Origin: Candidatus Yanofskybacteria bacterium RIFCSPHIGHO2_01_FULL_39_8b
GTDB taxonomy: Bacteria > Patescibacteriota > Minisyncoccia > 2-02-FULL-40-12 > GWA2-44-9
Direction of reading: 5' to 3'
Assembly: GCA_001794015.1 (NCBI GenBank)
Contig: MGIZ01000028.1
Span: 1 to 7,223 of the forward strand
DNA length: 7,223 nucleotides
Shown here: piece after piece, positions 1 to 3,719 of the stretch
Layout of the letters: the number at the start of each line of letters is the position of its first letter
Numbering within the stretch: position 1 is the first letter of the stretch
Translations under genes and position numbers: made by a program
The notes under the pieces: generated by a model
The model's input: the letters and a program-made list of their open reading frames with translations, nothing else
What the model was told of the DNA's origin: nothing
The model's database searches: none

Positions 1-310
1 TTGGCGATAAAAGCAGAATCGATTGCTTATTCTGCAGGTGCCGACGACCGAGTTCGTAGCAAGCGACGATTTCGCACGCTTTCGCGCTTCCAAGACCAAA
101 TGTGTTTTTCAATTCTTTAGCCGACGCTTTGGTCAAACCAACGCCACTGAATTTCCTTAAAATCTTACTGGATAATTCCACAACATTGATTCCTTTACTT
201 CCGGTGCGTAAAAGAATCGCCAAAAGTTCGGAATCAGAAAGCCGTTCGGGTCCGTATTTTTCGAGTTTTTCTCTTGGTCTATCAATTTTTGGCAAATCTT
301 TTATTTTCAT
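1..310 (-). CDS. radC: RadC N-terminal part, truncated by the window edge
   Basis: The minus strand is open from an ATG at 310 to the left edge (about 103 codons, no stop). It begins MKIKDLPKIDRPREKL and continues with LSDSELLAILLRTG, then GLGSAKACEIVACYELGRR. These are the hallmarks of the N-terminal helix-hairpin-helix region of the RadC/UPF0758 family. The family is usually about 220-230 residues, so the C-terminal JAB/MPN-type metalloprotease-like domain with its His-x-His and Asp ligands lies outside the window and cannot be checked. RadC was first linked to DNA repair, but its role is not settled; relatives are common in mobile and accessory DNA. The start is preceded by a stop codon (315-317) closing a leader-like sequence that is duplicated elsewhere in this window. 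There is no strong Shine-Dalgarno sequence. Family assignment is secure; function is not. Confidence 0.9.
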   Translation of the reverse strand, partial: MKIKDLPKIDRPREKLEKYGPERLSDSELLAILLRTGSKGINVVELSSKILRKFSGVGLTKASAKELKNTFGLGSAKACEIVACYELGRRHLQNKQSILLLSP

Positions 311-412
311 AAATTTATTTGTGAATCACCCTATACTCTCCCTTGTTGCCCCTACCCACCTGTCCGGTAAGCATCACAGGCAGGCGCCAACCCGGACGTA
401 ATCGGCGATTTC
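311..412 (-). repeat. Leader-like repeat, copy 1 (upstream of radC), interrupted
   Basis: On the minus strand this stretch matches 1019-1086 almost base for base: GAAATCGCCGATTA, GTCCGGGTTGGC, AAGGGAGAGTATAGGGTGAT and then AAATAAATTT directly before ATG. Differences are few; one is synonymous (TAC/TAT) and one conservative (AGG/AAG). Both copies stop with TAA a few bases before the next gene's ATG. Copy 1 differs mainly by a 35-nt insert at 351-385, which breaks the reading frame. An ATG at 454 reads through the first part and ends at a TGA inside the insert, so copy 1 no longer encodes the peptide of copy 2. Confidence 0.8.
351..385. mobile_element. 35-nt palindromic insert in leader copy 1
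   Basis: Compared with the uninterrupted copy at 1019-1086, exactly 35 nt are extra here, between GTTGCC and GCCAAC. The insert holds an inverted repeat, CCCACCTGT (355-363) against ACAGGCAGG (376-384), pairing over 9 bp with one G-T pair and a 12-nt loop. It starts with CC and ends with GGCAGGC, as does the 22-nt insert inside the tRNA-Ser fragment at 6966-6987. It is too short to encode anything and resembles a non-autonomous miniature palindrome. Confidence 0.65.
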
Positions 413-423
413 ACTTAGACGTA

Positions 424-449
424 GTTCGATAAGCTGGTTCGATAAACTC
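424..449. repeat. Tandem 13-mer, two copies
   Basis: GTTCGATAAGCTG (424-436) is followed directly by GTTCGATAAACTC (437-449), 11 of 13 bases identical. The unit resembles the dispersed GTTCGACAAGCTCACC-type repeats known from several environmental bacterial genomes (general knowledge, not checked). It lies between the DUF4325 stop and the radC leader. No function is evident. Confidence 0.5.
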
Positions 450-459
450 ACCATAAATA

Positions 460-750
460 TTACTTGAATTTGAACTGGCGTTTATTCGCCTCTTGCAAAA
501 TCTTTAAGGTTGCTTGTACCGAGAGATTGTCGGAAGGCAATAACACCAGCCGTTCACCCAATCGTTCAAAAAGAGGGCTCAAAAATTCATCCGCCCATGA
601 GGGCGATAATGTAAATACGCCAAAAAAATCTATTTCAAGTTCTTCGTCCTTAGGCAGTACACGCAAAGTTGGCTGAAATGCTTTAAATGCTTCACTGCCC
701 AATTCTCGCGATATTAATGTTTTACCAAATTTTTCTAATTGTAGTTTCAT
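460..750 (-). CDS. DUF4325 (STAS-like) domain protein
   Basis: A 96-residue protein if started at ATG 750; a TTG at 777 would add nine residues but overlaps the upstream gene, so I prefer the ATG, 13 nt after the upstream stop. Visible landmarks are ISRELGSEAF near residues 14-23, an acidic strand DEELEIDFFGVFTLSPSWADEFL around 35-57, and LVLLPSDNLSVQATLKIL near the end. The pattern of a beta strand followed by 'S-x-S-x-A-D-E-F' fits the DUF4325 STAS-like family, small alpha/beta proteins often encoded next to, or fused with, a GHKL-type ATP-binding domain. The gene just upstream ends in a segment that could be the tail of such an ATPase. By analogy with STAS/anti-sigma pairs it may be a regulatory partner, but that is inference. 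No catalytic motif is visible. Confidence 0.65.
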   Translation of the reverse strand: MKLQLEKFGKTLISRELGSEAFKAFQPTLRVLPKDEELEIDFFGVFTLSPSWADEFLSPLFERLGERLVLLPSDNLSVQATLKILQEANKRQFKFK

Positions 751-763
751 ATTTTTTTTAAGT

Positions 764-1018
764 TTATTTGAACTCAATTTTTGCTAAACATCCTCGCACA
801 ATACGCTCTCCACGCGTAACACGAAATACTTTGTTTGGTCCTTGCATGCGTACTTCGGCATCACCGCTGGTAAAAAATAAGTCGATGGCCTGCTCCATGA
901 CTTCGGCGGCCTCAAGAACCAACGTGAGAGCAACGTCTTTTGGATTATGAAACTGCTTCCAGTCTCTCTCATTTCGGAAAGCGATAATTCGTTTTGTTAA
1001 ATCTTTAATATTTTTCAT
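764..1018 (-). CDS. Chimeric ORF: MazG-like N-terminus fused to an unrelated C-terminus
   Basis: Eighty-four residues starting at ATG 1018. Residues 1-42 match the first two helices of small MazG-like nucleotide pyrophosphohydrolases (IIAFRNERDWKQFHNPKDVA, then LVLEAAEVME). These enzymes hydrolyse (d)NTPs to monophosphates and usually continue with EHFQW and a second acidic ExxD helix that completes the metal site. Here that continuation is missing: after AEVME the sequence turns into QAIDLFFTSGDAEV and ends RGCLAKIEFK. The strand pattern 'SG-x-A-x-V ... G-x-x-x-K-I-E-F' is compatible with the last strands of a GHKL ATPase, the usual partner of DUF4325, which is the next gene downstream (13 nt away). 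I read this as an in-frame deletion fusion of a MazG-like gene with the tail of an ATPase gene. It is unlikely to be an active pyrophosphohydrolase. The C-terminal assignment is weak. Confidence 0.6.
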   Translation of the reverse strand: MKNIKDLTKRIIAFRNERDWKQFHNPKDVALTLVLEAAEVMEQAIDLFFTSGDAEVRMQGPNKVFRVTRGERIVRGCLAKIEFK

Positions 1019-1086
1019 AAAATTTATTTTTTGATCACCTTATACTCTCCCTCGTTACCGCCAACCCGGACATAATCGGCGATTTC
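1019..1086 (-). repeat. Leader-like repeat, copy 2 (uninterrupted)
   Basis: This is the intact partner of 311-412. It lies directly upstream of the chimeric MazG-like ORF, just as copy 1 lies upstream of radC. The similarity may run into the coding starts (MKNIKDLTK here, MKIKDLPK in radC). It serves as the empty-site reference for the 35-nt insert in copy 1. Confidence 0.8.
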
Positions 1087-1095
1087 TTTTGGCAT
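1024..1095 (-). CDS. 23-residue small ORF or gene remnant
   Basis: ATG at 1095 lies 3 nt after the Fic stop codon, and the ORF ends in TAA at 1024-1026, 5 nt before the next ATG. It reads MPKEIADYVRVGG then NEGEYKVIKK. The spacing allows translational coupling from Fic into the next gene. The same C-terminal pattern (EIADYVRVG, GEY-x-VI) is present, frame-broken, upstream of radC, and the base differences are mostly silent or conservative. This suggests that the sequence was once translated. It may be a coupling peptide or the tail of a lost protein. I do not recognise a family. Confidence 0.35.
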   Translation of the reverse strand: MPKEIADYVRVGGNEGEYKVIKK

Positions 1096-1098
1096 AAA

Positions 1099-2001
1099 TT
1101 ATTTTTGTTCTTCGGGGTCATTCAAAGACTCCTCTCCAATCTTCCAAACGCCCTTTTCTAAAAATGCCTCAATTGTTTGACGAGTCGCCTTATTGATAAG
1201 GTTGGAATGAGAGATTTTATTGCTCTTTGCATAATCGGAAAGCATGACAATTTTTTTGCCTTCTAAATATGCCAAGCGTTTGTGATAGCTATTGGTAAGG
1301 GCTTTACCAACGATCCCCTCCATAATTCCGGTCGCACCTTTTTCATCAAATTCTTTGAAGGCGTCGTAGTATTTCTTTCTATCGATGAACTTGATGTTTA
1401 TTGGCACAAAACCTTCTCGTATGAGCAGATAGTTATTGATCACGCGTCCAATACGACCATTACCATCATTAAATGGGTGGAGATACTCAAAGGCGAGATG
1501 AAGCCGGGCGATACGTTTGATGATATTTTCATGACTTGTCGCATTGTATTCCGAAAGCATTTTTTCAAGACTCCCGTTTATTTCTTTTGGAGCGGGAGCG
1601 ATATGACTTCCGACACGAACATACTCGTCATCTTTGCGAAATCTTCCGGCAATTTCATCGCGGATATTCGACAGGAGCATTTTATGGAGCGATAAGATAA
1701 CGTCAAAGCCAAGCTCTTGTTCTTTAGCTCTTTTATCTATGTACGATACGACTCGGGCAAGGTTTTTTGCCTCGAATATTTCCCGTTCAGAAATATACCG
1801 GTCCAGATCAATCTGGAGGAGTATCTTTTCTGTCTCTTCGAGACTCAATGTGCTGTTCTCGATCGCATTCGAGTTGTATACCTGATCGGCAATTTCCGCC
1901 TCACTTACAAGTTTAATAAGCGCATCTTTTCCTATCGATGCCTTATAGAATCTTTCCCTTAGTAAGTTGATCTTATTAAAAACCGCGGGTGTTTTTGCCA
2001 T
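1099..2001 (-). CDS. Fic/DOC family protein with C-terminal helix-turn-helix
   Basis: Three hundred residues with a full Fic core. The catalytic loop HPFNDGNGR is at residues 175-183, matching HPFx(D/E)GNGR, with all key residues including the active-site His. Fic enzymes usually transfer AMP from ATP onto a Ser/Thr/Tyr of a target protein. An inhibitory motif (S/T)xxxE(G/N) is present near the N-terminus as SNAIEN (44-49), which would make this a class II Fic that restrains itself. Residues 251-290 (LSDYAKSNKISHSNLINKA ... GVWKIGE) look like a winged or helix-turn-helix DNA-binding tail, so the protein may bind its own promoter. The start at 2001 is the only plausible one and lies about 10 nt below a strong -10 box. 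It is the first gene of the minus-strand series leading to radC. The target is unknown. Confidence 0.92.
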   Translation of the reverse strand: MAKTPAVFNKINLLRERFYKASIGKDALIKLVSEAEIADQVYNSNAIENSTLSLEETEKILLQIDLDRYISEREIFEAKNLARVVSYIDKRAKEQELGFDVILSLHKMLLSNIRDEIAGRFRKDDEYVRVGSHIAPAPKEINGSLEKMLSEYNATSHENIIKRIARLHLAFEYLHPFNDGNGRIGRVINNYLLIREGFVPINIKFIDRKKYYDAFKEFDEKGATGIMEGIVGKALTNSYHKRLAYLEGKKIVMLSDYAKSNKISHSNLINKATRQTIEAFLEKGVWKIGEESLNDPEEQK

Positions 2002-2010
2002 ATATGTTTA

Positions 2011-2038
2011 AGTATAGTCTTTTTCACGATTTTGTCAA
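2011..2038 (-). promoter_or_regulatory. Fic promoter
   Basis: On the minus strand TTGACA (2033-2038) and TATACT (2011-2016) are separated by 16 nt, a near-consensus sigma-70 promoter. The expected start of transcription is about 2004, only 2-4 nt before the ATG at 2001, so the mRNA would be almost leaderless. The spacer holds one copy of the TTTTCACGATT repeat, so a bound protein would block polymerase. Confidence 0.75.
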
Positions 2039-2085
2039 CTACAATCGTGAAAATCTATCTTTTTTCTTATATTTTCACGATTTTG
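2021..2085. promoter_or_regulatory. Operator-like repeats at the Fic promoter
   Basis: TTTTCACGATTTTG occurs at 2021-2034 and again, identical over 14 bases, at 2072-2085. Between them is an inverted copy, CAATCGTGAAAAT, at 2042-2054. The inner pair TTTTCACGATT/AATCGTGAAAA is an 11-bp perfect inverted repeat with an 11-bp spacer and overlaps both the -35 box and the spacer of the Fic promoter. This fits an autoregulatory operator. The Fic protein's own C-terminal DNA-binding tail is the obvious candidate ligand, an inference. Confidence 0.65.
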
Positions 2086-2102
2086 AACATATAGCCCACT
2101 CT

Positions 2103-2176
2103 GCGTTTCCGTAATATGACAAAAGTGTCTCATATCGGAAAAGCGTACTGGAAGTCGCCTTTGGGCACTCTCCAGT
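2103..2176. other. Two adjacent imperfect hairpins
   Basis: The first hairpin (2103-2144) pairs GCGTTTCCG with CGGAAAAGC, then ATATG with CATAT and ACA with TGT, with small bulges and an AAAG loop. The second (2147-2176) pairs ACTGGA with TCCAGT and, after a bulged C, AGT with ACT. Bulged stems like these are more typical of structured RNA or decayed inverted repeats than of protein-binding sites. No T-run follows on either strand, so they are not terminators. Confidence 0.4.
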
Positions 2177-2181
2177 CTATA

Positions 2182-2234
2182 ATGTAAACAAAGTAGGCCA
2201 GTTTGTTTACATCTTGAAGAGCAATGTAAACAAA
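2182..2234. promoter_or_regulatory. Second operator-like repeat set (ATGTAAACAAA)
   Basis: ATGTAAACAAA at 2182-2192 is followed by its exact inverse TTTGTTTACAT at 2202-2212 (9-bp spacer), and by a third direct copy at 2224-2234. The first copy overlaps the plus-strand TATAAT at 2178-2183, the usual place for a repressor site. The architecture, an inverted pair plus one extra direct copy, repeats that of the Fic operator 100 bp away with a different motif. The binding protein is unknown. Confidence 0.55.
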
Positions 2235-2312
2235 CCCAAAAGAGTGATAAAATAAATTCAACAGTTAAATAAACGCCTCACGAGGCAACCTGAAAGGTAT
2301 TCCGAGTTTGAG

Positions 2313-2362
2313 GGCTCGCGATCCGCTATCACGTTTTGTGGTAACCGATTGCGAGCCTTTTT
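2313..2362 (+). terminator. Large hairpin followed by T5
   Basis: GGCTCGCGATCCGCTATCAC (2313-2332) pairs with 2338-2357 across a 5-nt loop: 20 positions with two mismatches and two G-T pairs. It is followed by TTTTT at 2358-2362 on the plus strand only. This is a credible Rho-independent terminator for a plus-strand transcript, although no plus-strand gene is obvious upstream, hence the candidate small RNA. Confidence 0.55.
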
Positions 2363-2413
2363 GTTTGACTGACAATGAATATGAAAATAAAAAAAGCCGT
2401 TATAAAAACAAAA

Positions 2414-2450
2414 TAAAAAAACCACTAACTTTTCGTTAGTGGTTTTTTTA
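2414..2450. terminator. Bidirectional Rho-independent terminator
   Basis: AACCACTAAC (2420-2429), loop TTTTC, GTTAGTGGTT (2435-2444), with A6 on the left and T7 on the right that extend the perfect pairing to 16 bp. It works in either direction. On the minus strand it lies 66 nt beyond the stop of the membrane-protein gene at 2516 and should end that transcript before the Fic region. Confidence 0.88.
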
Positions 2451-2515
2451 TGGCTCCCCACTACGGTCTAGAACCCCGCATCAACAAGCTTTCAGGGGTC
2501 TTTCCAGAAGACGCT

Positions 2516-3124
2516 TTAACGGGAGTCGGTCGCCTTTAAAAACAAGCGAGAACTAAAAAATTTTTTAAAATAAAATTTCCAAATAGCCCAATGGAGGAAT
2601 AAATGAAAAATTATCGCGACAATTAACACTTCACCCGATACAACATGCCAAAATTTCACATCCAGATGAAACAACTTCACGTCAAATATTAAAAAAATTC
2701 CCAATACCGCATTTGCCAAAAAAATAAAACCTAAAACAAAATTATTAAATTTATTAATTGCCTGTCTTGCGCCATTTTTAATCTTAATAAAGGCGAAAAG
2801 CAAAAACATCATGATTAATAATGATACGATTATTGGTAAAAAATAATATTTACCAAATTTATCTTCTTTATCCGTCTTTACATTGGCGGGTATTTCATTG
2901 ACTACCCGATCCTTGGAGTCAATTTTTAGTTTGGGGTTCTGATTGGCAAAAATCCCCATCAATTCATCAATTTTTGCCTGTTGTTCTCCATTGATTTGCC
3001 CGGAAATTTTGATCTCAATTTTTGTTTCGGGAACTTTTTGTCCCTCCTGCGCATAAAGCGGTAATAATGGAATCATCAGAATAATAAAAACTATTACTAA
3101 TATTATTGGTTTTTCTTTAAACAT
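2516..3124 (-). CDS. Small membrane protein with DUF4405-like three-helix region
   Basis: Two hundred and two residues. Residues 1-25 form a signal peptide (KEKP, a long hydrophobic core, then PLYA before QEG, a likely signal peptidase site). Residues 26-92 are a hydrophilic exported segment rich in Lys, Asp and Glu. Three membrane helices follow at about 93-115, 127-148 and 158-183. The last reads FWHVVSGEVLIVA then FHLFLHW, with His160, His174 and His178; the H-x3-G and H-x3-HW spacing resembles DUF4405-type or cytochrome b-like membrane proteins in which such histidines can bind heme. Heme binding is inference. The gene stands alone between the tRNA-Asn block and the terminator at 2414-2450. 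Its upstream region is very AT-rich and no clear promoter or ribosome-binding site can be picked. Confidence 0.7.
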   Translation of the reverse strand: MFKEKPIILVIVFIILMIPLLPLYAQEGQKVPETKIEIKISGQINGEQQAKIDELMGIFANQNPKLKIDSKDRVVNEIPANVKTDKEDKFGKYYFLPIIVSLLIMMFLLFAFIKIKNGARQAINKFNNFVLGFIFLANAVLGIFLIFDVKLFHLDVKFWHVVSGEVLIVAIIFHLFLHWAIWKFYFKKFFSSRLFLKATDSR

Positions 3125-3161
3125 ATTGATTAAATATTTTTTTAATAAAATAAGCCATCTA

Positions 3162-3190
3162 CTCCGAGGGTGGGACTCGAACCCACAACC
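3162..3190 (-). pseudogene. 3' fragment of tRNA-Asn (nt 45-73)
   Basis: These 29 bases are identical to 3248-3276, the T-arm, 3' acceptor strand and discriminator base of the intact tRNA-Asn. The match stops abruptly at 3191, where a G+C-rich palindrome begins. It is the outer remnant of a split or duplicated tRNA gene and marks one border of the element at 3191-3656. Confidence 0.9.
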
Positions 3191-3222
3191 TCCGCCTGAG
3201 GCGGATCAGCCTCTGGCTGAAA
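3191..3222. repeat. Double palindrome, inner-downstream end of the element
   Basis: Two perfect short hairpins in tandem: TCCGCC-TGA-GGCGGA (3191-3205) and TCAGCC-TCT-GGCTGA (3206-3220). Its reverse complement closely matches the other end of the element at 3606-3638, and a degenerate relative is seen at 7002-7022. Confidence 0.8.
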
Positions 3223-3230
3223 TTGCACAA

Positions 3231-3247
3231 TAAAAAAAATTTCAGGC
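3231..3247 (-). terminator. Terminator formed by the tRNA-Asn flanks
   Basis: On the minus strand the tRNA is followed by GCCTGAAA and then eight T. The 5' flank (3321-3334) carries the complementary TTTCAGAC, so the acceptor stem can be extended outward by about a dozen pairs with one mismatch, leading directly into the T-run. This should end the GIY-YIG/tRNA transcript. The same GAAATT also pairs with 3216-3223 in an alternative hairpin. Confidence 0.5.
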
Positions 3248-3320
3248 CTCCGAGGGTGGGACTCGAACCCACAACCAATTGATTAACAGTCAACTGCTCT
3301 GCCAATTGAGCTACCTCGGA
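3248..3320 (-). tRNA. tRNA-Asn (anticodon GTT)
   Basis: Complete 73-nt cloverleaf: acceptor TCCGAGG/CCTCGGA, D-arm, anticodon loop CTGTTAA with GTT at 3287-3285, and T-arm GTGGG-TTCGAGT-CCCAC, discriminator G. CCA is not encoded (GCC follows), so it must be added by CCA-adding enzyme. It lies 21 nt after the GIY-YIG stop and is probably cut from a shared transcript starting at the promoter at 3686-3714. Confidence 0.97.
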
Positions 3321-3341
3321 AGTCTGAAATTTTTAATAATA

Positions 3342-3587
3342 TTACTTTTTTAAAATCTGGTCTAAAAATTTTCTTCCTTGACCTGATTTTAAAAATTTTT
3401 CTCTTTTTATGGCTTCAGTTTTTGTTTGATATTCTTCTTGATATACAAATTGAAATGGACCATTGTTTCTCGTCCAAGAACTATTTCCACTATTATGTTC
3501 GGCTAATCGTATATCTAACTTCTTGCTTGTATATCCAATATACCTTTTTTCATTCTTTAAACTTTTCAAAACATACACAGTAAACAT
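3342..3587 (-). CDS. Small GIY-YIG endonuclease
   Basis: Eighty-one residues from ATG 3587 (MFTVYVLKSL). A TTG at 3614 would add nine residues, but these are encoded by the palindromic repeat, so I reject it. The GIY-YIG core is clear: YVL at residues 5-7, YIG at 16-18, Arg27 and His31 in the helix LDIRLAEHN, and a glutamate in EAIKREKFLK (58-67) that would bind the metal. The length and final GRKFLDQ fit the stand-alone family of about 80-100 residues related to the UvrC N-domain, found in many copies in Patescibacteria. Such proteins nick or cut DNA; no extra DNA-binding domain is present. It lies between inverted repeats and shares a transcript with tRNA-Asn. This placement suggests a selfish or tRNA-associated role rather than repair. 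Confidence 0.93.
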   Translation of the reverse strand: MFTVYVLKSLKNEKRYIGYTSKKLDIRLAEHNSGNSSWTRNNGPFQFVYQEEYQTKTEAIKREKFLKSGQGRKFLDQILKK

Positions 3588-3605
3588 ATTAGCGCATTTT
3601 TGAGC

Positions 3606-3656
3606 TTCAGCCAAAGGCTGATCTCCTCCAAAGGCGGACGTAGCGCCTCTGGCGGA
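3606..3656. repeat. Palindrome cluster, promoter-proximal end of the element
   Basis: TTCAGCC-AAA-GGCTGA (3606-3621), CCTCC-AAA-GGCGGA (3625-3638) and GCGCC-TCT-GGCGGA (3643-3656) follow one another. The first two are the inverted counterpart of 3191-3222. In the transcript they form the 5' UTR of the GIY-YIG gene and could fold into hairpins ahead of its start. Confidence 0.75.
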
Positions 3657-3664
3657 ACCTCGGA
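3657..3664 (-). pseudogene. 5' fragment of tRNA-Asn (nt 1-8)
   Basis: On the minus strand TCCGAGGT equals the acceptor 5' strand plus T8 of tRNA-Asn, followed at once by the element end TCCGCC. It lies about 15 nt below the expected transcription start, the normal spacing for a tRNA leader, and the leader ATTTCCAAACAT also resembles the flank of the intact tRNA. Eight bases could match by chance; position makes the reading likely. Confidence 0.5.
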
Positions 3665-3685
3665 ATGTTTGGAAATAATAAAAAA

Positions 3686-3714
3686 ATTATACGCTAAACA
3701 GCATAAAATGTCAA
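3686..3714 (-). promoter_or_regulatory. Perfect consensus promoter for the GIY-YIG/tRNA-Asn unit
   Basis: TTGACA (3709-3714) and TATAAT (3686-3691) on the minus strand with a 17-nt spacer, identical to the sigma-70 consensus. Transcription should start near 3679. It lies just after the rpoD stop and most likely began as the tRNA-Asn promoter; now it first transcribes the palindromes and the nuclease gene. Confidence 0.88.
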
Positions 3715-3719
3715 TCTCC

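Larger units (their letters stand above)
2178..2362 (+). ncRNA. Candidate small RNA (promoter -10, structured body, terminator)
   Basis: A TATAAT at 2178-2183 on the plus strand is followed, with no usable ORF (ATGs at 2182 and 2224 meet TAA at once), by a run of short hairpins (GCCT/AGGC around 2275-2286, ACCT/AGGT around 2288-2299) and then a 20-bp stem plus T5 at 2313-2362. A transcript of about 170 nt would result. The weak point is the lack of a recognisable -35 box at normal spacing. No known RNA family is recognised. Confidence 0.25.
3191..3656 (-). mobile_element. Putative GIY-YIG/tRNA-Asn mini-element with inverted ends
   Basis: The block begins on the plus strand with TCCGCCTGAGGCGG (3191-3204) and on the minus strand with TCCGCCAGAGGCGC (3656-3643), inverted ends identical at 12 of 14 positions. 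A second inverted pair lies just inside (3206-3222 and 3606-3623). Between the ends lie the GIY-YIG gene and an intact tRNA-Asn. Immediately outside are tRNA-Asn nt 45-73 (3162-3190) on one side and nt 1-8 (3657-3664) on the other. This suggests that the 466-bp unit went into, and replaced the middle of, an older tRNA-Asn gene while bringing a whole copy. The nuclease is the natural candidate for the mobility function, an inference. No transposase or integrase is present. Confidence 0.55.

Noticed and set aside
751..777. TTG start for the DUF4325 protein
   Set aside because: It overlaps the upstream gene and gives a non-conserved, lysine-rich head; the ATG at 750 follows the upstream stop by 13 nt.
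1024..1095. Similarity of the small ORF (DYVRVGG) to EYVRVGS inside the Fic protein
   Set aside because: The match is limited to about six residues and the DNA differs at many positions; chance is the simpler explanation.
2271..2438. Plus-strand frame of about 55 codons without an ATG
   Set aside because: It crosses two hairpins and a terminator, has no ribosome-binding site and resembles no family.
2258..2461. A 67-codon minus-strand open frame
   Set aside because: It runs through both the bidirectional terminator and the large hairpin, has no family resemblance, and its sequence follows from those inverted repeats.
2495..2505. GGAAAGACCCC on the minus strand, like a 23S rRNA motif
   Set aside because: Only 11 bases match and the flanks do not continue as rRNA.
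3588..3614. Nine-residue N-terminal extension of the GIY-YIG protein from a TTG
   Set aside because: The extension is encoded by the palindromic repeat and precedes the normal family start MFTVYVL.
3191..3656. CRISPR array or classic integrase-type tRNA island
   Set aside because: The repeats are inverted and unevenly spaced, not a regular direct array, and no integrase, cas gene or transposase is present.
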